DNA from: Hyphomicrobiales bacterium
GTDB lineage: Bacteria > Pseudomonadota > Alphaproteobacteria > Rhizobiales > Rhizobiaceae
Assembly (NCBI GenBank): GCA_900471515.1
Contig: UCFC01000019.1
Location: forward strand, 1-64,000
Reading direction: 5' to 3'
Length of the DNA: 64,000 bases
A model generated the notes under the pieces. It made no database searches, was not told the DNA's origin, and saw only the letters and a program-made list of their open reading frames with translations. Both the position numbers and the translations under genes were made by a program. Positions within the stretch are counted from its first letter, which is position 1. The number at the start of each line of letters is the position of its first letter. This document shows positions 49,475 through 57,722 of this stretch, one piece after another.

Positions 49475-50362
49475 CTATTCCTCGAACAAGGCGCGTTCTG
49501 TCGCGAATATCTTCGTCACATAGTCGGCGACGGTTCGGATCGGCAGATCCTTGCGCTGCTGGCGTCGGGTGAGAAGCCAGACCTCCCGCGGCGGCGGCAC
49601 CGGCTCCAGCAGGCAGTGGCGAAGGCTCTTTTCCGTGCGTCCGATATAGTGCGGCAGCAATGCGAGACCGGCGCCGGCCTTGGCGGCCGTTGACTGGGAC
49701 ACCTGGTTGTTGGCACGGAACGACACGCGCGCATGCGGGAAATGGCGGGCGAGCCAGGCCGCCTCCGGCACGAAGGCATTCACCTCGTCAAATCCGACGA
49801 AGACCGGCTCGGCGCCGTCTTCGGCCTGCCGGCAGACCTCCTCCGTTCCGTAAAAGCCGTATCCGATCGTCGCGAGCTGCCTGGCGATGAGATCGCCGTC
49901 CTGCGGTTTTCCGAGGCGAATGGCAATGTCGGCCTCGTGGCGTTCAAGGCTGATGCTGCGCATGTCGGTCGCCAGGTCGATGTCGAGGCCGGGAAATTGC
50001 ATCGTAATCATCGCCAGACGGGAGACGAGGAACCCCTGCGAGAGCGCGGGTGACGCGTTGATGCGCACGAGGCCCTTCGGCGTGTCGTCCTTCCAGCCGC
50101 GCCCAAGCGTCTGGACGGAGGCCTCCATGTCGCTGGCCGCAGTCAGTGCGCGGGTTCCGGCAGGGGTCAGCACATAACCGTCCGGGCGGCGCTCGACCAG
50201 TTTCTCGCCGAGCGTTTCTTCCAGCGAATGAAGGCGGCGGGCAATCGTTGCGTGGTTGACACGCAGCGTGCGGGCGGCGGCCGACAGGCTGCCGTGCCGT
50301 CCGAGTGCAAGGAAAACCCGGATATCCTGCCAGTCCGGCTCTGTGCGTTTTTTATCAGCCAT
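49475..50362 (-). CDS. LysR-family transcriptional regulator
   Basis: 295 residues from the ATG at 50362. The N-terminal winged helix is WQDIRVFLALGRHGSLSAAARTLRVNHATIARRLHSLEETLGEKLVERR, and a LysR substrate domain follows (GLVRINASPALSQGFLVSRL...VGFDEVNAF...KAGAGLALLPHYIG). It is divergent from the metallo-hydrolase gene; the 77-bp gap holds the inverted repeat GCGAA-TTT-TTCGC (50375-50387), likely its binding site. It should control the four downstream plus-strand genes and itself. Confidence 0.9.
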   Translation of the reverse strand: MADKKRTEPDWQDIRVFLALGRHGSLSAAARTLRVNHATIARRLHSLEETLGEKLVERRPDGYVLTPAGTRALTAASDMEASVQTLGRGWKDDTPKGLVRINASPALSQGFLVSRLAMITMQFPGLDIDLATDMRSISLERHEADIAIRLGKPQDGDLIARQLATIGYGFYGTEEVCRQAEDGAEPVFVGFDEVNAFVPEAAWLARHFPHARVSFRANNQVSQSTAAKAGAGLALLPHYIGRTEKSLRHCLLEPVPPPREVWLLTRRQQRKDLPIRTVADYVTKIFATERALFEE

Positions 50363-50374
50363 TGGCAAAGAATA

Positions 50375-50387
50375 GCGAATTTTTCGC
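50375..50387. promoter_or_regulatory. Inverted repeat, probable LysR site
   Basis: GCGAA-TTT-TTCGC, 13 nt before the LysR start and 52 nt before the metallo-hydrolase start, where a LysR activator would be expected to bind. Confidence 0.45.
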
Positions 50388-50439
50388 AGAAGGGAACGGG
50401 ACTAGATAGGAGGCGACCTCAAACAGAAAGGTTGCCGAC

Positions 50440-51222
50440 ATGAGCTCTTCCAGTCTCACCCTCACGCTGATCGGCGGGCCGACCGTGCTCGTCGAATATG
50501 GCGCGTTGCGCCTTCTTACCGATCCGACCTTCGACCCGCCGGGCCTCTACAGGGAAACGCCCGTCCGTTTCGAAAAGACTTCCGGCCCCGCCCTGTCTGT
50601 CGAAGAGATCGGCCGGCTGGATGCCGTTCTTCTCAGCCATGACCAGCACCTCGACAATCTCGACAGTGCCGGCCGGGCCATGCTGCCCGGCGTTGGCACC
50701 ACCTACACGACTAGGGCCGGTGCGGAGCGGCTGGGCGGCAATGCGCTCGGGCTTGATCCTTTCGAAACCGTCACACTCGAAGGTGCCGGCGGCGAGAAGC
50801 TTCTGGTCACGGCGACGCCCGCCCGGCACGGCCCCGTCGGCATCGAACCGATTTCCGGCGATGTCGTCGGCTTTGCACTTGGCCGCGAAAAGCCGGGCGA
50901 CCTTCTTTACGTGACCGGCGACACGGTCTGGTACGAGGGGACGGCCGAGGTTGCGCGGCTCTTTTCCCCGAAAGTGGTCCTGCTGTTTACCGGTGCTGCC
51001 GAGCCCCGTGGCCGCTTTCACATGACGATGGGCAGCGAGGACGCTCTGGAAGCGGCGCATGCCTTCCCGAACGCGCTGCTCGTACCTGCGCATAACGAGG
51101 GCTGGGTGCATTTTCGCGAAAATCAGGACCAGCTTGCGCACGCCTTTTCGGTCTTCAACCTCGCAGACCGGCTGAGGCTCTTCGAAAAGGGCAAGCCGCT
51201 CAGCATCGAGCTGACGGCCTGA
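50440..51222 (+). CDS. Metallo-beta-lactamase-fold hydrolase, UlaG-like
   Basis: 260 residues without signal peptide. The MBL fold is seen from LTLIGGPTVLVEYGALRLLTDPTFD, the metal segment LLSHDQHLDNLD (H67, H70, D72), TPARHGP, YVTGDTVWYEG and VPAHNEGWVHF. The usual HxHxDH is altered here, so metal number and activity may differ from classical members. It opens the LysR-controlled set; substrate unknown. Confidence 0.82.
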   Translation: MSSSSLTLTLIGGPTVLVEYGALRLLTDPTFDPPGLYRETPVRFEKTSGPALSVEEIGRLDAVLLSHDQHLDNLDSAGRAMLPGVGTTYTTRAGAERLGGNALGLDPFETVTLEGAGGEKLLVTATPARHGPVGIEPISGDVVGFALGREKPGDLLYVTGDTVWYEGTAEVARLFSPKVVLLFTGAAEPRGRFHMTMGSEDALEAAHAFPNALLVPAHNEGWVHFRENQDQLAHAFSVFNLADRLRLFEKGKPLSIELTA

Positions 51223-51269
51223 TCCCTCTCAAACTGGCGCCAGGCGCCAATCTTCCAAGGAGACATATC

Positions 51270-51983
51270 ATGAGTAACGAACAGAAAGTCGCCATCGTCA
51301 CCGGTGCCTCGCAGGGTATCGGTGCCGGTATCGTTGCGGCCTATCGCAGGGAAGGCTACGTCGTCGTCGCCAATTCCCGCAGCATCGAGCCGTTGTCCGA
51401 TGCGGGCATTATCGCTGTCCCCGGCAGCATCGGCGAGCGCGGCGTGGCCGAACAGGTGGTCAGGACGGCGGTCGAGCGTTTCGGCCGCGTGGACACGCTG
51501 GTCAACAATGCCGGCATCTTCATCGGCAAGCCGTTTACCGACTACACGGTCGAAGACTTCAACAACGTCATCAACGTCAACGTTGCCGGCTTCTTCCATG
51601 TCACGCAGTTTGCCATTGCCCAGATGCTGAAGCAGGGCCATGGTCACATCGTTCAGATCACGACGGCCCTTGTGGAACAGCCGATTGCCGATGTTCCGAC
51701 GGGCCTTGCGACGCTGACCAAGGGCGGTCTCGACGCCGTTACCCGCGGGCTTGCCATCGAATATGCCAGGAGCGGCATCCGCGTGAATGCGGTGGCGCCC
51801 GGCATCATCAGGACGCCGATGCATGCGCCGGAGACGCATGATTTCCTCAAGGGGCTGCATCCGGTCGGCCGCCTGGGCGAAGTGAGCGAGATCGTCGATG
51901 CCGTGCTCTATCTGGAGCATGCCGGCTTCGTGACCGGCGAGACGCTCAATGTCGATGGCGGCCAGCACGCCGGCCGCTGGTAG
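51270..51983 (+). CDS. Short-chain dehydrogenase/reductase lacking the catalytic Tyr
   Basis: 237 residues. The NAD(P)-binding TGASQGIG (11-18) and NNAG (79-82) motifs are intact, and C-terminal FVTGETLNVDGGQHAGR is typical. The catalytic YxxxK reads A147-T-L-T-K151, so the Tyr is missing while the Lys stays; the catalytic Ser position is in ITTALV. It may have a different proton donor or have lost redox activity. It sits 47 nt after the metallo-hydrolase gene. Confidence 0.85.
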   Translation: MSNEQKVAIVTGASQGIGAGIVAAYRREGYVVVANSRSIEPLSDAGIIAVPGSIGERGVAEQVVRTAVERFGRVDTLVNNAGIFIGKPFTDYTVEDFNNVINVNVAGFFHVTQFAIAQMLKQGHGHIVQITTALVEQPIADVPTGLATLTKGGLDAVTRGLAIEYARSGIRVNAVAPGIIRTPMHAPETHDFLKGLHPVGRLGEVSEIVDAVLYLEHAGFVTGETLNVDGGQHAGRW

Positions 51984-52037
51984 TGGGGAGGTAACGGGCG
52001 GAGCGCCATGTGGCGCCCGCCGCCAAGGAGAACGACA

Positions 52038-52283
52038 ATGCCTTATGTGAATATCAAAGTGACGCGTGAAGGCACGGCTCCCGGTGCAAGCAGCACCACG
52101 CCGGAACAGAAGGCCGCGCTCATCAAGGGCGTCAGCGATCTTCTTTTCGATATTATGGGCAAGCCGCATGACAGTACCTTCGTCGTTATCGATGAAGTCG
52201 AGATGGAAAACTGGGGTGTGGGCGGTCTGCCAGTGCCTGAATATCGCAAGCAGCTTGCGGAAAAAGCGGCGGGACAGAAATAG
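52038..52283 (+). CDS. 4-oxalocrotonate-tautomerase-family protein
   Basis: 81 residues from the ATG at 52038 (AAGGAG 9 nt upstream). The mature chain would start Pro-Tyr-Val-Asn-Ile after Met removal, and this N-terminal Pro is the catalytic base of the tautomerase superfamily. KAALIKGVSDLLFDIMGKP and STFVVIDEVEMENWGVGG are family regions. It is somewhat longer than 4-OT itself (62 residues). Likely keto-enol isomerisation of a product made by its neighbours. Confidence 0.85.
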   Translation: MPYVNIKVTREGTAPGASSTTPEQKAALIKGVSDLLFDIMGKPHDSTFVVIDEVEMENWGVGGLPVPEYRKQLAEKAAGQK

Positions 52284-52347
52284 TGTCGTGGCGGCCTTTG
52301 CGGCCGCCACCCGCTTTGCACCAAATGAAATGCAGGGATATCACCTC

Positions 52348-53403
52348 ATGGGCAACTGGCAGGACAATCGTATCGTCGACCTTTTCGGGATCGAGCTTCC
52401 TATCATTCAGGCACCAATGGCGGGCGCGACGACGCCGGAAATGGTGATCGCTACCAGCGAAGCCGGCGGGCTCGGATCGCTTCCTGCAGCGCTTTTAACG
52501 ATCGAGCAGACAAGGGCGTCGCTCGAGCAGATACGATCGGCGACGTCAAAGCCGATCAATGTGAATTTCTTTGTTCATGCCAATCCGGCGGCCGATGCCG
52601 TTGCCCAGATGAAATGGCGTACCGCGCTTGCCCCTTACTATGTCGAGCTGGGGCTCGATCCCGCCGCGCCGGTTCCGGCGGCCGGGCGTGCGCCTTTCGA
52701 CGGCGATTATTGTGCGCTTGTCGAGACCTACCGGCCCGAGGTCGTCAGCTTCCATTTCGGCCTGCCGGGACCGGATCTTCTGGAACGCGTGCGGCGTACC
52801 GGCGCCAGGGTCATCGCTTCGGCGACGACGGTTGCGGAGGCGCGCTGGCTGGTGCAGCGCGGTGTCGATGCCGTCATCGCCATGGGGCTGGAAGCCGGCG
52901 GCCACCGGGGAAATTTCCTTGGTGACGATATGAACATGCAGGTCGGCACGATGGCGCTTGTGCCGCAGATCGTCGATGCGGTTCCCGTACCGGTCATTGC
53001 GGCTGGCGGCATCAGCGACCGGCGCGGCGTTCGCGCCGCTTTTGTCCTTGGTGCCTCCGCAGTTCAGGTAGGTACGGCCTATCTCCTTACGCCGGAAGCG
53101 AAAATCACCGCCTTCCATCGCGACGCGCTGAAGTCGGCGCGGGACGACAATACTGCCCTGACCAACATCTTTACCGGCCGTCCCGCACGCGGCATCGTCA
53201 ATCGCATCATGCGGGAGATCGGACCGCTGTCGGCAACTGCACCGGCATTCCCGACCGCCGGCGGTGCGCTTGCGCCGCTGAGGGCGGTGACGGAGAAGGA
53301 AGGCCGGCCGGATTTCAGCAATATGTGGGCTGGTCAGGCTGCAAGCCTTGCACGCGAAATGTCGAGTGCGGAGCTGACGCGGTATCTCGTCGAAGCAGAC
53401 TAG
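52348..53403 (+). CDS. Nitronate monooxygenase, class I
   Basis: 351 residues from the ATG at 52348 (AGGGA 9 nt upstream; an ATG at 52330 is possible). FMN-binding TIM barrel: LPIIQAPMAGATTPEMVIATSEAGGLGSLPAALL, VNVNFF-like INVNFFVHANP, IAMGLEAGGHRGNF (class I motif with the catalytic His region) and VIAAGGISDRRGVRAAFVLGASAVQVGTAYL. These enzymes oxidise alkyl nitronates, including the plant/fungal toxin propionate-3-nitronate. It ends the LysR-controlled set. Confidence 0.9.
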   Translation: MGNWQDNRIVDLFGIELPIIQAPMAGATTPEMVIATSEAGGLGSLPAALLTIEQTRASLEQIRSATSKPINVNFFVHANPAADAVAQMKWRTALAPYYVELGLDPAAPVPAAGRAPFDGDYCALVETYRPEVVSFHFGLPGPDLLERVRRTGARVIASATTVAEARWLVQRGVDAVIAMGLEAGGHRGNFLGDDMNMQVGTMALVPQIVDAVPVPVIAAGGISDRRGVRAAFVLGASAVQVGTAYLLTPEAKITAFHRDALKSARDDNTALTNIFTGRPARGIVNRIMREIGPLSATAPAFPTAGGALAPLRAVTEKEGRPDFSNMWAGQAASLAREMSSAELTRYLVEAD

Positions 53404-53446
53404 GAGCAGGGACCCATGCGGGTCGGCACGGACGTCATGGAGGCCG

Positions 53447-54550
53447 CTAGCGCGAGGGCGTCGCTTCGCCTGCGATAACGGCACCCGTCTGGACTGGAAC
53501 GGGGGCTTTGGCGGGTGCGGGCGAGCTCTTCTGCCGCACTTCCGCATCGGACGCGCTGTGCCAGAGTTGCCAGCCTTCTCCCTGGATAAGGCCGCGGTCG
53601 GAAAGATCCTTCCAGTGGCGATAGGTGGCGGTGCCCGTGTAGACGAAGTTGCGCGCATCTTCGGGGGAGGAATACATGGTGTACTCGGCCGTATGTTGCG
53701 AGCGGTTGGCAGGATCGGCCACCTTGTGGAGGAAGCTCGACAGGAACTTGAAGTGAAGAAGGGCGCTGGTGACGCCGACGGCACCGCGCATTTCGCCGAG
53801 ATTGAGCGAGAGCGGCCAGACCTGATGCGAGGATTTGAGGTAGAGGCGTTCGCCGGACACATAGATCAGCGGGATCTTGTTGAGCGCGGGGCCATCCCAG
53901 ACGCGGCCGCGGAAATAGACACGGCCGCGCACACCGCCCTTGATCCAGATGGTGCGGCTCTTCCTGTCGAAGTGCGATTCATAGCCTGAATGGTCGAAAA
54001 GGCTGCATATATCGAGAGGATTGCGGCCGGGTTCGCAGATGTTTTCGCTGACGGGATTGCGGCTGTACATGTCGATCATGACGGAGCGCAGCGAATGGGC
54101 GCCGACAGATTCCATATAGGCGGTCAGCTGGCCGATCGAACGCGTATCGCAGTGCGGGTAGATCAGGAACTCATCCGCATCGACATAGAGAACCCATTTC
54201 TCCTGGCAATGGCGGTTGATGACTGCGTTGATCCAGTCATTGCCGAAGCGGGCTGCCTTGTAGGAACCGGTGGCTGACAGAAGCGAAACGTCTTCCATGC
54301 CGGAAAGGAATTCAGCCGTGCCGTCGCTCGAGCCGTTGTCGATGCAGATGAAGTGCTCGACACCAAGATCGCGATAATATTGCAGGAAGAACGCCATCCG
54401 GTGTCCCTCGTCGCGGATCACGCAGATCAATACGTGGCGTGCCTGCTTCAGGCCGCCACGAAGGCCGGCATAGCCGAGTTGCCCGGCCTTCAGCGAGCGG
54501 CGCAGCCGGGCCTTGGCGTAGTGCGAGATGCTGGTGGTCAATGCGCTCAT
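53447..54550 (-). CDS. Family 2-type glycosyltransferase (Glyco_tranf_2_4)
   Basis: 367 residues. The GT-A start HVLICVIRDEGHRMAFFLQYYRDLGVEHFICIDNGSSDGTAEFL is followed by the metal-binding VLYVDADEFLIYP (DxD). No TM helix, so cytosolic or peripheral. It is the last gene of the minus-strand polysaccharide genes, 69 nt after the GT8-like gene, and probably adds a sugar to the exopolysaccharide repeat unit. The C-terminal 40 residues are Ala/Pro-rich. AGGAG precedes the ATG. Confidence 0.85.
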   Translation of the reverse strand: MSALTTSISHYAKARLRRSLKAGQLGYAGLRGGLKQARHVLICVIRDEGHRMAFFLQYYRDLGVEHFICIDNGSSDGTAEFLSGMEDVSLLSATGSYKAARFGNDWINAVINRHCQEKWVLYVDADEFLIYPHCDTRSIGQLTAYMESVGAHSLRSVMIDMYSRNPVSENICEPGRNPLDICSLFDHSGYESHFDRKSRTIWIKGGVRGRVYFRGRVWDGPALNKIPLIYVSGERLYLKSSHQVWPLSLNLGEMRGAVGVTSALLHFKFLSSFLHKVADPANRSQHTAEYTMYSSPEDARNFVYTGTATYRHWKDLSDRGLIQGEGWQLWHSASDAEVRQKSSPAPAKAPVPVQTGAVIAGEATPSR

Positions 54551-54619
54551 TTCTGCTCCTGAACACTCGCGCCGGCCTTCAAGACCGGCTCTGCCTGCAG
54601 GGATCGGGTCGACCTTTCA

Positions 54620-55531
54620 TCACACGACATAATCGCCGGCGAGCAGGGTCTGTACGCGCGGATTGGGCATTTCATTCTGCAGGGCATGTCTTACGCGCTC
54701 CCGTATCGAACGGTATTTGTAGACGACCTTGCGGTCGAAGCTGATGCCCCGGTAAAGCGCGTTGTAGGCCGGGTGCGTCTTGCGCAGGTCGATATAGACC
54801 TGGCTTTCGGTGTCACTCCACGGGAAGAACGTGCCGTGCCAGGGTTTGGGGTGGGCCATGTAATGGACGATGGCGAGCGAGGACATGTCCACCAGATGCA
54901 GGAACTGCTTGGGGAAATTCCAGCGGTTCGACACCAGGATGAGCGAGGAACCGCAGACGTAGTTCAGGGCGCCCTGGTCATGTTTGCCGTCGCAGGCATC
55001 CGGGTTCGTGGCGAAGAGCTGCAGTGCCTCCGGCCCGATCCAGCCGTCGCGGTGGAATTTCAGGACGCCGGCATTGAAATAACTGCTGTCCTTGCCGTTC
55101 TGCAGCAGGCCGTGGATGGAGGTGTAATCGCGTGCCGCGAAAAACTTTCCGGGCGGTGCGAACGCATTCTCAAGATCGGCAAGGCTGCTGACAATCTGTG
55201 TGTCGCCGTCCAGATAGATGATCTGGGTATAGTTTTCGGGCAGGACCTTGGCGAGCACGAGTTTGGCCATGGTGCTGACGCTGATGCGGCCCATGAAATG
55301 CGAACCGTCGAGCTTGCCGAGGGATTCGCGCAGCGCTTCCGTCGCGTCCATCAGCTTGACGCCGCTCAGTGCCAGCAGGCCCTTCAGCTCCTCGAAATTA
55401 TCGAGGTGCTCCGACATGAGAACACAGACATCCGTCTCGGAATTTGCAAACTTCCGCGCCTGCAGCGCCGAAAGAATAGTCGGAAAGGAATATTCGACAT
55501 CCGTAACGTAGGCCACGCACTGATTACTCAT
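54620..55531 (-). CDS. Family 8-like glycosyltransferase
   Basis: 303 residues from the ATG at 55531 (GAAGGA 7 nt upstream). Layout fits GT8-type retaining transferases: VAYVTDVEYSFPTILSALQARKF, the metal-binding IIYLDGDTQIV, and SSYFNAGVLKFHRDGW with later QGALNYV and HYMAHPKPWHG. It likely transfers a hexose to a lipid-linked intermediate. Transcribed with the GT2-type gene downstream; a 280-bp gap separates it from the exoX-like gene, which runs the other way. Confidence 0.85.
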   Translation of the reverse strand: MSNQCVAYVTDVEYSFPTILSALQARKFANSETDVCVLMSEHLDNFEELKGLLALSGVKLMDATEALRESLGKLDGSHFMGRISVSTMAKLVLAKVLPENYTQIIYLDGDTQIVSSLADLENAFAPPGKFFAARDYTSIHGLLQNGKDSSYFNAGVLKFHRDGWIGPEALQLFATNPDACDGKHDQGALNYVCGSSLILVSNRWNFPKQFLHLVDMSSLAIVHYMAHPKPWHGTFFPWSDTESQVYIDLRKTHPAYNALYRGISFDRKVVYKYRSIRERVRHALQNEMPNPRVQTLLAGDYVV

Positions 55532-55811
55532 GGTACAATCCTTCTCGCAGTTCTTCGCCTGGAAGTGTCTTTGTTGAATCCGTGGAAAATTTCTCTTTGC
55601 CGGGATGCCGCCGTCTGCTTGTTGACGGCGGGCCAATTCTTGTTCCGCCAGCAACAAAACGTCCCTCGTCGGCGTTTTGATCGCGGCGGATTGTGAGAAA
55701 ATTAACCATTGCTATCGCTCCACTACCAAAAGCTGGGTGTTGTGGATTTGGCCCTGTAATGTGAAGATCGGCACGGGCATGTGGGACGACAGGAAGGGAT
55801 AAGGCATCGCA

Positions 55812-56108
55812 ATGCTGAACGGCACGATCATTGTGATACTGATTTCGCTCGCAGCCGGAACCGCCATTCGCGCCTGGGCCTTTGCCATATTCGCAATCGT
55901 CGTATCGCTCGGTTTCGGCGTCGTGGCCCATCAAAGCGCGTCTCTGCTCGAGGCTGCGCTCTACGGTCTCGGTATCCTCGTGCTGATGCAGGCCTGTTAT
56001 GTGACGGGCGTCTTCGCAGCCGGGCTCTGGCGTCGCAGCCGCAAGCCGTCCAAGGAGAGTGCCATGGCCGATCCGGCACCTGTGCCGGGCAAGCAGCGGC
56101 AAGGCTGA
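55812..56108 (+). CDS. exoX: ExoX-like exopolysaccharide repressor
   Basis: 98 residues with two or three TM helices (GTIIVILISLAAGTAIRAWAFAIFAIVVSLGFGVVA, LLEAALYGLGILVLMQACYVTGVFAAGLW) and a short polar tail, the size and shape of rhizobial ExoX/Psi. In Sinorhizobium meliloti ExoX lowers succinoglycan by acting on the initiating transferase ExoY after translation. Here it lies within the exopolysaccharide genes but on the opposite strand, converging on the polymerase gene (29 bp between stops). Confidence 0.8.
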   Translation: MLNGTIIVILISLAAGTAIRAWAFAIFAIVVSLGFGVVAHQSASLLEAALYGLGILVLMQACYVTGVFAAGLWRRSRKPSKESAMADPAPVPGKQRQG

Positions 56109-56137
56109 TATCGCCGACATCTTTTCGGCCCCGCACA

Positions 56138-57589
56138 TCATCGTGACGAAAATACCGGCGTACTCATCAGAGATGCCGGTGTCCTCTGAAGTCGGGCCAT
56201 GCGGTTCGGCAGCGCATAGGGTGCTGCCAGGCAACCGCTTGCAAGGCCGGCCGTGATGCTGAACAGCAGGCCAAGGTCGGTGCTGCTGCCGGAAATCGTC
56301 GCCGAGGCGATCTGCGCGACGGAGGCGAAAACGGCGGCCATCCCGATCGCCCGGTTTTCGCGGTTCACCAGTTTGCTGCGGGCGGCGGCCATCAGGAGGC
56401 TGTAGAGGAAGAGCAGGAAGAGAGCCGTGCCCGTGAGGCCGACATTCGACAGAAGGGCTGCGGCGAAGCTCGATGCGCGCACGGTGCCGAGCCCGGCCCC
56501 GAAGGTGGCCGTTTCCACAAAGGAGATCAGCGCCAGCGTGTTCCAGGCGGTACGCTCCTCGCCGGATTGGGATTCGAGCTTGTTGGCGAGGGTTACGTTC
56601 GCCAGGTCGCCAAGAGCGTTCCAGACGCTGGGGATCAGCGCCATCGCCAGGACCACGCAAGGCACCATCAGCAGCGTAATCAAAAGGAAGGTGGCATAGG
56701 GGCGCGTCGCCTGGCCGCTCAGGAGACGCCTGAGTGCGAACAGCACCGCGACGCCGATCATGAAGAGGCCGGCGACATAGGCCGTCGTCGACGTGCAGAG
56801 GATCAGAGTCAGGCCGATCGACAGCGTCGCAAAGCCGGTAAAGCGGCTGGGGAAGCGCTCGAGCCAGAGGATGAGCGTGAAGCAGAAGAAGACAAGGGCA
56901 GCCGCCCCATAGGCGCTCGCTTCCGGGAAGGAGCCGACAATGCGCTTGAAGCCGCCGATGACCTCGGCCGTGTGCATCGTGTAATTGGCATTGCGCATGA
57001 AATCGAGCAGGTCGGGCTGGCCGATCGTGAAGGTCGCGATATCGACGAGGGCGAAACCCAGGCAGACGAGCGCCGTGACGATGAGCTGGCGGGCAATGAA
57101 GCGCCCGTGCCCCAGCCGGGCAAGACCGCAGACGACGGCGAAGCAGACGAGGTCGCCGAGCAGGTAGACGGACTGCGTGAGATTGGAGGAACCCGGCGCC
57201 AGCGGCGATGCCATGATCGACATCAGGCCGGAACTGCTGCGCGCGGATGAATAGACCAACGTCGCGCCGGCGAAAATACGCGGCAGGAAGAAGGCCGATA
57301 CCGCGGAAAACAGGACATAGGCGGCAAACCAGAAGCCGGGGCCGGGATAGGCCAGGCTCGTAAGCGCCGCCTGTTTCTGGCGCGGACGCAGCAGCACGCC
57401 GATCGTGACGAAGAAGAGCAGGAGGTGGCTCGGCTGAATGCTGCTGCCGCCGAGTGCCGGAAGCTGGAAGGCTGCCGCCGCGCCGAGCAATGTGGAGATG
57501 CACAGCGCCGTGATCGCGAAGCGGGATCCGTAATAGACGAGCGCGAGGCCGAGCAGGAGGACAAGGAAGCCGATCGGTTCTATTGTCAT
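56138..57589 (-). CDS. ExoQ/Wzy-like polysaccharide polymerase
   Basis: 483 residues, about 11-12 TM helices, with a large periplasmic loop (about 100-150) and the O-antigen-ligase/polymerase-type segment ANYTMHTAEVIGGFKRIVGSFPEASAYGAAALVFF, where the conserved Glu/Ser lie. ExoQ-type proteins join lipid-linked repeat units at the periplasmic side. GGAGG is 6 nt before the ATG. It lies 133 nt downstream of the ExoF-like gene in a presumed exo operon. Confidence 0.83.
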   Translation of the reverse strand: MTIEPIGFLVLLLGLALVYYGSRFAITALCISTLLGAAAAFQLPALGGSSIQPSHLLLFFVTIGVLLRPRQKQAALTSLAYPGPGFWFAAYVLFSAVSAFFLPRIFAGATLVYSSARSSSGLMSIMASPLAPGSSNLTQSVYLLGDLVCFAVVCGLARLGHGRFIARQLIVTALVCLGFALVDIATFTIGQPDLLDFMRNANYTMHTAEVIGGFKRIVGSFPEASAYGAAALVFFCFTLILWLERFPSRFTGFATLSIGLTLILCTSTTAYVAGLFMIGVAVLFALRRLLSGQATRPYATFLLITLLMVPCVVLAMALIPSVWNALGDLANVTLANKLESQSGEERTAWNTLALISFVETATFGAGLGTVRASSFAAALLSNVGLTGTALFLLFLYSLLMAAARSKLVNRENRAIGMAAVFASVAQIASATISGSSTDLGLLFSITAGLASGCLAAPYALPNRMARLQRTPASLMSTPVFSSR

Positions 57590-57722
57590 GCCGCAGCCTC
57601 CGACGGGGGCCGAGGATTCTCTGCTCCTGCGCCACGCGGGCCATGCGTGCGGCCCGACAGGACGGCAAATGCGGACATGGACTCAATTCCGATGCTAACA
57701 GGCATAATCCTACCGTGGTCTC

